DNA of 7,033 nt from Burkholderiaceae bacterium (GTDB lineage: Bacteria; Pseudomonadota; Gammaproteobacteria; Burkholderiales; Burkholderiaceae_D), in assembly GCA_014379395.1 (NCBI GenBank), contig JACMLV010000605.1, positions 1-7,033 on the forward strand. Direction: 5' to 3'. How positions within the stretch are numbered: the first letter of the stretch is position 1; every line of letters starts with the position of its first letter. Positions 1 through 5,960 of this stretch are shown one piece after another. The position numbers were made by a program, and so were the translations under genes. The notes below the pieces were generated by a model. It saw only the letters and a list, made by a program, of their open reading frames with translations, was not told the origin of the DNA and searched no databases.

Positions 1-1682
1 CCGCCGACCCGATCGCGGCCGCGATCGCCGAGCTGGCCGCCGCGCCGCAGCGCGACCAGTTGCCGGGCGTGGCCTTGAGCAGCGATTTGTTCTTCCAGAT
101 CACCAGCGCCGAAATGGAATTCAAGGCCGGCCGCTGGCAAAGCGCCTACGCGACGCTGATGCGGGCGGCGCGGCAGACGCGCGATCCGCGCATCGCCCAG
201 CGCGCCGTCGAAATCGCGCTGGCCGTCAAGCAGGGGCCCGAGGCGCTGACCGCGATCCGCCTGTGGCGCGAACTGGCGCCGCATTCGGAGGAGGCGACCC
301 AGTACTTCCTCGGCTTCATGGTGCTGGGCGACCAGATGGCCGAAGCCGAACCGGTATTTGTCGAGCGCCTGAAAAACACGCCGCCGGCCGGGCGCGGCAT
401 CGCGATGCTGCAGATGCAGCAGTTCCTGACCCGCGCCAAGGACAAGGCGGCCGCGCTGGCCCTGCTCGAACGGGTGCTGGCGCCGTATGCCGGGGTGCAG
501 GAGGCGCACCTGGTGCTGGCCCAGGGCGCCTTCGCGGCCGGCGACGCCGCGCGCGCCAAGCAAGAGGCGCGGCGCGCCTTGCAGATCGCGCCCGACTCCG
601 AATTGGCGCTGCTGACCCTGGCGCAGGTGACGCCCGACGCGAGCGACGCGACCAAGCTGCTGACGACGTTTTTGGATGCCCATCCGGGCGCGCGCGAAGT
701 GCGCTCGGCCTATGTGCGCATGCTGGTCGAGCAAAAGCGCTTCGCGCCGGCGCGCGAGCAGTTCCGCATCCTGCTCAAGGGCCAGCCCGAGCATCTGGGC
801 ACGCTGTACGCGCTCGGCATCGTCTCGATGCAACTGGACGACAGCAAGGCGGCCGAGGGCTATTTCAAGCAGTTCCTGGCGGTGCTGGCGGCCCATCCGG
901 ACGACGAGCGCGACGCCTCGAAGGTCTTGATGATCCTGTCCCAGCTGGCCGAGGAGCGCGGCGACAAGGCCGGCGCGCTGCAGTGGCTCGACAAGGTCGA
1001 CGAGAGCGAGCCGCGGGCCTATTTCAGCGCCCGCATCCGGCGCGCCCAGCTGCTGGCCAAGCATGGCGACTTGGACGGCGCGCGGCAGACGCTCGTCGAA
1101 TTGAAAAGCGAGGACGCCGACGAGCGGGGCCGGGTCGCGCAGGCCGACGCCCAGTTGCTGCGCGACGCCGGCCAGCATCCGGCCGCCCTGGCCGCGCTGG
1201 AGGCGGCGCTCAAGCGCTTCCCCGACCACACCGGCCTGCTCTACGATTTCGCGCTGGCGGCCGAGAGGGCGCAGCGCTTCGACGCGATGGAAACGAGCCT
1301 GCGGCGCGTCATCGCACTCGAGCCGGACAACCATCAAGCCTACAACGCGCTGGGCTATTCGCTCGCCGAGCGCAATGTGCGCCTGCCGGAAGCGCAGACG
1401 CTGATCGGGCAGGCGCTGAAGATGGCGCCGGACGACCCGTTCATCATGGACAGCATGGCCTGGGTCGAATTCCGCCTCGGCCATCTGGAGCAGGCCGAGG
1501 CGATGCTGCGCCGCGCCTACGCCTTGCGCGCCGATCCCGACATCGCCGTGCATCTGGGCGAAGTGCTGTGGCATAAGGGCGACCAGGCCGGCGCGCAGAA
1601 ACTGTGGCGCGAGGCGCGCGCCAAGGACCCGAAAAACGATACGCTGAAAAGCACGCTGGCGCGCCTGAATGTGCGACTGTAA
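1..1682 (+). CDS. TPR-repeat protein, 5' truncated by the window edge
   Basis: The reading frame is already open at base 3, reads ADPIAAAIAELAAAP... and ends at TAA 1680-1682, giving 559 visible residues. The first ATG-like codon in the frame (TTG at 60) lies inside continuous conserved-looking sequence, so the true start, and probably a signal peptide, is upstream. The protein is almost wholly helical and Ala/Leu/Arg-rich, with repeated TPR-like units such as 'AYNALGYSLAERN' near residue 446 followed by 'DPFIMDSMAWVEFRLGHLEQA' in parts and 'HLGEVLWHKGD', a C-terminal arrangement I recall from proteobacterial TPR proteins encoded next to lolB. TPR arrays are protein-binding scaffolds; the partner is unknown. 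Its stop is 12 nt before lolB, so the two are probably co-transcribed, which suggests an envelope-related role by inference only. No catalytic residues are recognised. The family call is firm; the specific function is not. Confidence 0.85.
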   Translation, partial: ADPIAAAIAELAAAPQRDQLPGVALSSDLFFQITSAEMEFKAGRWQSAYATLMRAARQTRDPRIAQRAVEIALAVKQGPEALTAIRLWRELAPHSEEATQYFLGFMVLGDQMAEAEPVFVERLKNTPPAGRGIAMLQMQQFLTRAKDKAAALALLERVLAPYAGVQEAHLVLAQGAFAAGDAARAKQEARRALQIAPDSELALLTLAQVTPDASDATKLLTTFLDAHPGAREVRSAYVRMLVEQKRFAPAREQFRILLKGQPEHLGTLYALGIVSMQLDDSKAAEGYFKQFLAVLAAHPDDERDASKVLMILSQLAEERGDKAGALQWLDKVDESEPRAYFSARIRRAQLLAKHGDLDGARQTLVELKSEDADERGRVAQADAQLLRDAGQHPAALAALEAALKRFPDHTGLLYDFALAAERAQRFDAMETSLRRVIALEPDNHQAYNALGYSLAERNVRLPEAQTLIGQALKMAPDDPFIMDSMAWVEFRLGHLEQAEAMLRRAYALRADPDIAVHLGEVLWHKGDQAGAQKLWREARAKDPKNDTLKSTLARLNVRL

Positions 1683-1694
1683 GCGGGGTGCGCG

Positions 1695-2345
1695 ATGACG
1701 ATGACGCCGATCCGCCGCCTGCTGCTGGCCGCCTGCGTCGGGACGCTGCTGGCGGGCTGCGCCATCGCGCCGCCGCCGCCGCCGCCGTCGTCCGAGCCGG
1801 TGGCGCCGTATCGCGAACAGATCGAGCTGTCGGGCCGGCTCTCGGTGAATTACCTGCGCGACGGCAAGACCGAATCGCTGGCCGGGCGTTTCAGCTGGCG
1901 CCAGAGCGGCGCGCGGACCGACGTCGTATTGACTTCCCCGCTTGGACAGACGGTGGCGCAGATCAGCGTCGCGCCCGGGCTGGCCACGCTGACCCAGGCC
2001 GGCCAGCCGCCGCGGGCGGCGGCCGATATCGACAGCCTGAGCGCCGAGACGCTGGGCTGGCCGCTGCCGGTGTCCGGCTTGCGCGACTGGCTGCAAGGCT
2101 ATGCGATCGACGCCAGCGGCGCGCGCTTTGTCGCCAGCCCGCGCCGCGACCGCGTCACCACGCATGACGGCTGGCGCCTGCATTTCGTTAGCTGGCAGGA
2201 CGAACCGGCCGCCGCCGAGCCGCGGGGCGGCGCGCCCCGGGCTACCGTGCCGCGACCCAAGCGCATCGACGCCGAACGCAGCGCCGACTTGCAAACCGAA
2301 GAGGTCGCCATCCGCATCGTCCTCGATCCACCAGAAACGCCATGA
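1695..2345 (+). CDS. lolB: outer-membrane lipoprotein insertion receptor LolB
   Basis: A 216-residue lipoprotein. The N-terminus is MTMTPIRRLLLAACVGTLLAGC, a short basic segment, hydrophobic stretch and lipobox L19-A20-G21-C22, so Cys22 would be lipidated after signal peptidase II cleavage. A six-proline run from a CCG repeat follows, then the LolB core: 'LSGRLSVNYLRDGKTESLAGRF', 'WRQSG', 'DVVLTSPLGQTVAQI' and 'WPLPVSGLRDWLQG' in the family's order. LolB accepts lipoproteins from periplasmic LolA and inserts them into the inner leaflet of the outer membrane. Length matches the family (E. coli about 207). A low-complexity Ala/Pro/Arg stretch around residues 172-188 precedes the final strand and looks like an insertion. 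ATG 1695 has a GGGG Shine-Dalgarno-like element at 1685-1688; an in-frame ATG at 1701 is a possible alternative start. The stop overlaps the ispE start as ATGA, implying translational coupling. Confidence 0.92.
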   Translation: MTMTPIRRLLLAACVGTLLAGCAIAPPPPPPSSEPVAPYREQIELSGRLSVNYLRDGKTESLAGRFSWRQSGARTDVVLTSPLGQTVAQISVAPGLATLTQAGQPPRAAADIDSLSAETLGWPLPVSGLRDWLQGYAIDASGARFVASPRRDRVTTHDGWRLHFVSWQDEPAAAEPRGGAPRATVPRPKRIDAERSADLQTEEVAIRIVLDPPETP

Positions 2346-3216
2346 CCGTCACCCGCCTCGATAACTGCCCGGCTCCGGCCAAGCTCAATTTATTCCTGCA
2401 CATCGTCGGCCGCCGCGCCGACGGCTATCACTTGCTGCAAAGCGTGTTCCAGCTGGTCGACCACGGCGACCTGCTGCATTTCCAGTTGCGCGCCGACGCG
2501 CAACTGCGGCGCGTGACCGACATCGCCGGTGTGGCGCCGGAGCGGGATTTGATCATGCGCGCCGCCGCGCTGTTGCGGGCCGAGGTATTGCGCCGCCCGG
2601 CGTCGATATCGCGATCGACAAGCGGCTGCCGATGGGCGGCGGGCTGGGCGGCGGCTCGTCCGACGCGGCCACCACGCTGATGGCGCTGAACCATCTGTGG
2701 GGCGCCGGCCTGACGCGCGCCGAGCTGATGGCGCTCGGCTTGCCGCTCGGCGCCGACATCCCGTTTTTCATCTTCGGCGAAACCGCCTTCGTCGAGGGCG
2801 TGGGCGAGGCGATGCGGCCGGTGCCGGCGCCAAATTGCTGGTACGTGGTGATCGAGCCGGGCGTCGCCGTCCCCACAGCCGCAATTTTTTCGGCGCAGGA
2901 TTTGACAAGGAACACGGAACCCGTCAGAATAGCGGACTTTTCCAGCCACCACGCAAATCGAAACGGTTTGATTGGATATGGAAAAAACGACTTGCAGCAA
3001 GTGGCGACCCGCTTGTTTCCGCCGGTAGAAGAGGCGATAACATGGTTGGGGCGTTATGGCGATGCCAGGATGACTGGCTCCGGTGCTTGCGTGTTTTGCG
3101 CGTTTGACGACGAGGAACAAGCCGATGCGGCGCTCAGTAATGTGCCCGCCATCTGGACTGCCTGGAAAGCCAAAGCGCTGAGCCGCCACCCCTTGTTTGC
3201 GATGTTGGTGCAATAA
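2342..3216 (+). pseudogene. ispE: ispE (4-diphosphocytidyl-2-C-methyl-D-erythritol kinase), frameshifted as given
   Basis: IspE is the GHMP-family kinase that phosphorylates CDP-methylerythritol with ATP in the MEP isoprenoid pathway, in the cytoplasm. The 5' part (ATG 2342) gives MTVTRLDNCPAPAKLNLFLH... with the substrate-site Lys14 and 'RADGYH', and fits the family up to 'AALLRAE' (GAG at 2582-2584). Homology then continues in another frame: GIAPPGVDIAIDKRLP from 2584, then MGGGLGGGSSDAATTL (ATP-binding glycine loop) from 2632, GADIP with the catalytic-type Asp at 2755-2757, and the C-terminal 'ARMTGSGACVF', ending at TAA 3214-3216. The switch matches a net loss of one base, or four, near 2585; restored length would be about 291 residues, normal for the family. 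Every expected motif survives on either side, and the pathway is normally essential, so a sequencing or assembly error or a very recent mutation is as likely as true decay. The start overlaps the lolB stop by 4 nt. The 3' third is more AT-rich and uses AGG, AGA and ATA codons. Confidence 0.88.
2902..2930 (+). promoter_or_regulatory. candidate sigma70 promoter inside ispE
   Basis: A perfect -35 TTGACA (2902-2907), a 17-nt spacer and a -10-like CAGAAT (2925-2930, four of six matches) lie inside the ispE coding frame, in a locally AT-rich patch. The orientation is towards the ispE 3' end, tRNA-Gln and prs. Transcription would begin near 2937. It could be an additional promoter for tRNA-Gln and prs, or a chance match; the exact -35 with optimal spacing in a GC-rich genome argues for function. 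No transcript data are available here. Confidence 0.45.
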
Positions 3217-3251
3217 AAAAATTTGGCTTTTTGTTGATTTGGCGCTAGAAT
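3211..3251 (+). promoter_or_regulatory. promoter of tRNA-Gln with A-tract UP-like element
   Basis: The -10 TAGAAT (3246-3251) is preceded at 17 nt by TTGGCT (3223-3228, four of six matches to TTGACA). Immediately upstream is the A/T tract caataaaaaaattt (3211-3224), placed where an alpha-subunit-binding UP element would sit. The stretch after the -10 (GTTGGCC) is GC-rich, a pattern typical of stringently controlled stable-RNA promoters. The predicted start is near 3258, leaving about 27 nt of leader before the mature tRNA at 3285. The A-tract overlaps the ispE stop codon. Confidence 0.65.
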
Positions 3252-3284
3252 GTTGGCCTGTAACGAGAAGCAAGTCAGTTGCGT

Positions 3285-3361
3285 AGGGGAATCGCCAAGT
3301 TGGTTAAGGCACCGGATTTTGATTCCGGCATCCGAAGGTTCGAGTCCTTCTTCCCCTGCCA
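3285..3361 (+). tRNA. tRNA-Gln (anticodon UUG), CCA encoded
   Basis: This 77-nt cloverleaf can be read directly. The acceptor stem AGGGGAA (3285-3291) pairs with TTCCCCT (3351-3357). The anticodon stem CCGGA/TCCGG (3312-3316 and 3324-3328) encloses the loop TTTTGAT with anticodon TTG at 3319-3321. The T arm is GAAGG-TTCGAGT-CCTTC. Discriminator G is at 3358 and the encoded CCA at 3359-3361. It decodes CAA and, by wobble, CAG. It lies between ispE and prs, a position I recall for tRNA-Gln in related Burkholderiales. No terminator follows it, so processing from a longer transcript that continues into prs is likely. No integrase or attachment-site duplicate is visible next to it. Confidence 0.97.
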
Positions 3362-3545
3362 TTCGTTTTCCCTGGGTTTGCGCCGATGCCGGCCAAATCG
3401 GAGCTGTCGATGCGAAGTGTGCGTCCGGCCAGGGTGACATCGGTGCCCCCGCACGGCGGGATCATCCTTAAATCACAGTCAATGCCGAGCCAAGGTTCGG
3501 CTGTTGGCTTTTCAAAGATATCAACGATTACCTCTTGGGACTCCA
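3362..3545 (+). promoter_or_regulatory. tRNA-Gln to prs spacer / prs leader with hairpins
   Basis: This 184-nt stretch has no convincing gene. It contains a perfect 5-bp hairpin CCCGC-ACG-GCGGG (3448-3460). Nearer prs are two mutually exclusive hairpins: 3484-3501 (GCCGAGC with GTTCGGC, 7 bp including one G-U, loop CAAG) and 3488-3509 (AGCCAA with TTGGCT, 6 bp, 10-nt loop), the latter running into TTTT. That layout could support folding-dependent control of prs, but the second stem is weak and no ligand motif or PurR-like operator is recognised. I see no convincing separate promoter here, so prs is probably transcribed from the promoters at 2902-2930 and 3211-3251. Confidence 0.4.
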
Positions 3546-4496
3546 ATGGCTTACGAAAACCTGATGGTTTTTACCGGCAACGCGAATCCAGCGTTGGCAG
3601 AAGGGGTCGCAAAAACGCTCGGCCTCCCGCTCGGCAAAGCCGACGTTGCGAAATTCTCCGACGGTGAAGTGACGGTGGAGATCAACGAGAACGTGCGCGG
3701 CAAAGACGTGTTCGTTCTGCAATCGACCTGCGCGCCAACCAACGACAACCTGATGGAACTGATCCTGATGGTCGACGCCCTGAAACGCGCTTCGGCCGGC
3801 CGCATCACGGCCGCCATTCCGTATTTCGGCTATGCGCGTCAAGACCGTCGTCCGCGCTCGGCGCGGGTCGCGATCTCGGCCAAGGTGGTCGCCAACATGC
3901 TCGAAAAAGCCGGCGTCGAGCGGGTCTTGATCATGGACGTGCACGCCGACCAGATCCAGGGCTTCTTCGACATCCCGGTCGACAATATCTACGCCTCGCC
4001 GATCCTGCTGGGCGACTTGCAGAAGAAAAATTACCAGGACCTGCTGGTGGTCTCGCCCGACGTCGGCGGCGTGGTGCGCGCGCGCGCGCTGGCCAAGCGC
4101 CTCGGTTGCGACCTGGCCATCATCGACAAGCGCCGCCCGAAGGCGAACGTGTCGGAAGTGATGAACATCATCGGCGAAGTCGAAGGCCGCAACTGCGTGA
4201 TCATGGACGACATGGTCGACACCGCCGGCACCCTGACCAAGGCCGCCGAAGTGCTCAAGGAGCGCGGCGCCAAGAAAGTGGTGGCGTATTGCACCCATCC
4301 GGTGCTGTCCGGCCCGGCGATCGAGCGCATCAGCGCCTCCTCGCTCGACGAACTGGTGGTGACCGACACGATTCCGCTGTCCGATGCGGCGCGAGCCTGC
4401 GCCAAGATTCGTCAACTGACCTGCGCGCCGCTGCTGGCCGAGACCTTCAAGCGCATCACGAAGGGCGATTCGGTGATGTCGCTGTTCATGGACTAA
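3546..4496 (+). CDS. prs: ribose-phosphate pyrophosphokinase (PRPP synthetase)
   Basis: A 316-residue class I PRPP synthetase, within one residue of the E. coli length. It transfers pyrophosphate from ATP to ribose 5-phosphate, making PRPP for purine, pyrimidine, histidine, tryptophan and NAD synthesis in the cytoplasm. Visible motifs in order: FSDGE (37-41); YARQDR (96-101) in the ATP-binding region; DVHADQIQGFF (131-141) with His133, the family signature and metal site; the catalytic-loop residues Lys195 and Arg197 in IIDKRRPK; and the PRPP/ribose-phosphate loop DDMVDTAGT (221-229). ATG 3546 was chosen because MAYENLMVFTGNAN aligns with the family N-terminus. An in-frame ATG at 3504 would add 14 residues but lies within the leader hairpins. 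The ribosome-binding site (TTGGGA, 3535-3540) is modest. The gene is intact and ends at a strong terminator 20 nt beyond its stop. Confidence 0.97.
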   Translation: MAYENLMVFTGNANPALAEGVAKTLGLPLGKADVAKFSDGEVTVEINENVRGKDVFVLQSTCAPTNDNLMELILMVDALKRASAGRITAAIPYFGYARQDRRPRSARVAISAKVVANMLEKAGVERVLIMDVHADQIQGFFDIPVDNIYASPILLGDLQKKNYQDLLVVSPDVGGVVRARALAKRLGCDLAIIDKRRPKANVSEVMNIIGEVEGRNCVIMDDMVDTAGTLTKAAEVLKERGAKKVVAYCTHPVLSGPAIERISASSLDELVVTDTIPLSDAARACAKIRQLTCAPLLAETFKRITKGDSVMSLFMD

Positions 4497-4516
4497 GCAG
4501 AGCAGTAGGCCAGACC

Positions 4517-4544
4517 AAGCCGCGGTATCGCCACCGCGGCTTTT
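4517..4544 (+). terminator. intrinsic terminator after prs
   Basis: A perfect 10-bp stem, AAGCCGCGGT (4517-4526) with ACCGCGGCTT (4533-4542), has the 6-nt loop ATCGCC and is followed by T residues to 4544, with a further ATCATTTTT run. It starts 20 nt after the prs stop and separates prs from rplY. Confidence 0.9.
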
Positions 4545-4554
4545 ATCATTTTTC

Positions 4555-4648
4555 ATGCGTCCGTTTTTGACGGACGCATCTTTCGAACCCCCTGGTCGCG
4601 GGGGTGTTCACAACGCAGGACGCGAGTCTTGTTTTTTTGGAGCATCAC
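4555..4648 (+). promoter_or_regulatory. structured leader of rplY (candidate attenuator or protein-binding leader)
   Basis: Three consecutive hairpins fill the DNA before rplY. Hairpin 1 (4555-4579) is a perfect 10-bp stem, ATGCGTCCGT with ACGGACGCAT, loop TTTTG. Hairpin 2 (4587-4605) pairs ACCCCC with GGGGGT across a 7-nt loop. Hairpin 3 (4616-4631) pairs CAGGAC with GTCTTG (one G-U) around a GCGA tetraloop, followed at once by T7 (4632-4638) and then the GGAG Shine-Dalgarno (4639-4642). The segment GCGTCC (4557-4562) can pair with GGACGC at 4572-4577, as in hairpin 1, or with an identical GGACGC at 4618-4623, which would dismantle hairpin 3. That is the layout of a switchable leader. Autoregulation by L25, a 5S rRNA-binding protein, is inference. 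No clear promoter was found between the prs terminator and this leader. Confidence 0.5.
4616..4638 (+). terminator. terminator-like hairpin plus T7 directly before the rplY Shine-Dalgarno
   Basis: A 6-bp stem with a GNRA (GCGA) loop is followed without a gap by seven T residues, the form of a weak intrinsic terminator. Because it precedes rather than follows a gene, it could be an attenuator. Alternatively, the U-tract may simply recruit ribosomal protein S1 to the start site. The stem is short and contains one G-U pair, so efficiency would be low without help. Confidence 0.4.
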
Positions 4649-5263
4649 ATGAAAGTTGTCGCATTCAAACGCACTTTGCAGGGGACCGGAGCGAGCCGCC
4701 GCCTGCGTATCGCCGGTCAAACCCCAGGTATCGTCTACGGTGGCACCGAAGCCCCGGTCGCTATCTCGCTCGACCACAACGCGCTGTACCACGCGCTGAA
4801 AAAAGAAGTGTTCCACTCGTCGATCCTGGATCTGGAAATCGAAGGCGTGACCCAGCAAGTGCTGTTGCGCGACTTCCAAGTCCACGCATACAAGCAATTG
4901 GTCCTGCACGCTGACTTCCAGCGCGTCGACGCGAACCAAAAAGTGCACATGAAAGTCGCACTGCACTTCGTCAACGCCGACGTCTCGCCAGCGGTCAAGC
5001 TGCACGGCGCCACCATCAGCCACGTGATGGCCGAGTTGGAAGTGTCTTGCCTGCCAGGCGCGCTGCCAGAATTCGTCGCCGTCGACCTGGCCAACATCGA
5101 CGTCGGTCACTCGATCCACGTTGCCGACCTGGTCCTGCCAGCCGGCGTGACCGCGATCACCCACGGTTCGAACCTGACCGTCGCCACCGCTTCGGTCCCA
5201 GCCGGCCACGTCGCCGCTGAAGCCGTCGCCGCAGCCGCTCCTGCCGCTGAAGCGAAGAAGTAA
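4649..5263 (+). CDS. rplY: 50S ribosomal protein L25 (long Ctc/TL5 form)
   Basis: A 204-residue L25/general-stress-protein-Ctc family member that binds 5S rRNA in the large ribosomal subunit. The N-terminal L25 domain (about 1-90) begins MKVVAFKRTLQGTGASRRLR and contains 'GQTPGIVYGG', the usual start of the family. The C-terminal TL5-type beta domain (about 95-185) includes 'HADFQRVDANQKVHMKV' and 'LPEFVAVDLANIDVGHSIHV'. An Ala-rich, Lys-ending tail (about 188-204) is typical of the long form in betaproteobacteria. ATG 4649 is preceded by GGAG at 4639-4642 with good spacing; an in-frame GTG at 4604 is rejected because it lies in leader hairpin 2. Proline codons are largely CCA and lysine AAA/AAG, unlike the CCG-rich neighbours, consistent with codon selection in a highly expressed gene. 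Translation of this gene is probably controlled through its structured leader. Confidence 0.96.
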   Translation: MKVVAFKRTLQGTGASRRLRIAGQTPGIVYGGTEAPVAISLDHNALYHALKKEVFHSSILDLEIEGVTQQVLLRDFQVHAYKQLVLHADFQRVDANQKVHMKVALHFVNADVSPAVKLHGATISHVMAELEVSCLPGALPEFVAVDLANIDVGHSIHVADLVLPAGVTAITHGSNLTVATASVPAGHVAAEAVAAAAPAAEAKK

Positions 5264-5272
5264 TTGTTCCTG

Positions 5273-5296
5273 TTTGCGGCCGCGCGCGGCCGCAAA
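5273..5296 (+). repeat. perfect 24-nt palindrome after rplY
   Basis: TTTGCGGCCGCG (5273-5284) is followed directly by its exact reverse complement (5285-5296). As RNA it forms a 10-bp stem with a CGCG loop. It begins 9 nt after the rplY stop. There is no T run after it, so it is not a terminator itself; it could protect the 3' end of the rplY mRNA or help pause polymerase before the terminator 13 nt downstream. Two overlapping-motif GCGGCCGC octamers are contained in it. Confidence 0.7.
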
Positions 5297-5309
5297 TCGC
5301 GTACTGCAT

Positions 5310-5334
5310 AAAAAACCCGCCTGGCGGGTTTTTT
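5310..5334 (+). terminator. intrinsic terminator after rplY, bidirectional in form
   Basis: AAAAAACCCGC (5310-5320) pairs with GCGGGTTTTTT (5324-5334) around a 3-nt loop. The A6/T6 flanks give a U-tract on either strand, so it could stop transcription in both directions. On the plus strand it ends the rplY transcript and separates it from pth, whose start is 38 nt beyond. Confidence 0.93.
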
Positions 5335-5372
5335 ATTGTCCATAATTCCGCTTTTACCTTTCTTGGAACGCC

Positions 5373-5957
5373 ATGCCAATTCGCCTGATCGTCGGCCTCG
5401 GCAACCCCGGCCCCGAATACGAACAAACCCGCCACAACGCCGGCTTCTGGCTGGTCGACAACCTGGCCAACAGCCTGCCGGGCACGCGCCTGCAGCGCGA
5501 GACGCGCTTTAACGCCTTGCTGGCCAAGACCCGCATCGCCGGCCAGGAGGTGTGGCTGCTCGAACCGCAGACCTTCATGAACCGCTCCGGCCAGTCGGTC
5601 GGCGCGCTGGCGCGCTTTTACAAGATCGCGCCCGACGAGGTGCTGGTGGTGCACGACGAGCTCGATCTGGCGCCCGGCGTGGCGAAGATGAAAAAGGGCG
5701 GCTCGGCCGGCGGCCACAACGGCTTGAAGGACATCACGGCCGCGCTGGGCACCCAGGATTACTGGCGCCTGCGGCTCGGCATCGGCCATCCTCGCGCCCT
5801 CGCCTCGCAGCAGGCGGTGGCCGACTTCGTGCTGCACCGGCCGCGCAAGGAGGAGCAAAGTCTGATCGAGGAAGCGATCGAGAAGAGCCTGCGCATCGTG
5901 CCGCTGGTGTGCGAAGGCAAGTTCGACGCCGCCACCATGCAGCTGCACACTAACTAA
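5373..5957 (+). CDS. pth: peptidyl-tRNA hydrolase
   Basis: A 194-residue bacterial Pth, the usual length. It cleaves the ester bond of peptidyl-tRNAs released from stalled ribosomes, recycling tRNA in the cytoplasm. The N-terminus MPIRLIVGLGNPGPEYEQTR carries Asn11. The catalytic His21 lies in TRHNAG, Asn70 in FMNRSG, the Asp95 that activates His in HDELDL, and Asn116 in GGHNGLKD. All expected active-site residues are present, so the gene looks fully functional. ATG 5373 has TTGGAA upstream (5363-5368). A CATAAT at 5341-5346 could be a -10 element, but no matching -35 is found, so the promoter is unresolved; read-through of the preceding terminator is possible. The rplY-pth order is widespread in bacteria. 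The stop is only 3 nt from the stop of the opposing gene. Confidence 0.97.
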   Translation: MPIRLIVGLGNPGPEYEQTRHNAGFWLVDNLANSLPGTRLQRETRFNALLAKTRIAGQEVWLLEPQTFMNRSGQSVGALARFYKIAPDEVLVVHDELDLAPGVAKMKKGGSAGGHNGLKDITAALGTQDYWRLRLGIGHPRALASQQAVADFVLHRPRKEEQSLIEEAIEKSLRIVPLVCEGKFDAATMQLHTN

Positions 5958-5960
5958 AGT

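Noticed and set aside
263..1576. A 437-codon plus-strand frame inside the TPR gene
   Set aside because: It is Arg/Ala/Gly-rich, low complexity and offset by one base from a conserved TPR frame, which is typical of out-of-frame reading of GC-rich codons.
1770..1787. Six CCG codons in lolB as a contingency microsatellite
   Set aside because: The repeat is a trinucleotide, so length changes would not shift the frame. It simply encodes a proline-rich linker after the lipidated cysteine.
2428..3273. A 281-codon minus-strand frame covering most of ispE
   Set aside because: It overlaps both halves of ispE, whose plus-strand motifs are clear. The antisense product has no recognisable fold.
3285..3361. 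tRNA-Gln as an integration site of a genomic island
   Set aside because: No integrase, repeat of the tRNA 3' end or island genes are visible; housekeeping genes lie on both sides.
3528..4556. A 342-codon open minus-strand frame opposite prs
   Set aside because: It is the reverse of a GC-rich, intact prs gene. The protein is His/Asp/Val-rich without a recognisable domain, as expected for an antisense shadow frame, and it lacks a credible start context.
4604..4648. Upstream in-frame GTG start for rplY
   Set aside because: The start lies in leader hairpin 2, the extra residues do not match the L25 N-terminus, and ATG 4649 has a properly spaced GGAG.
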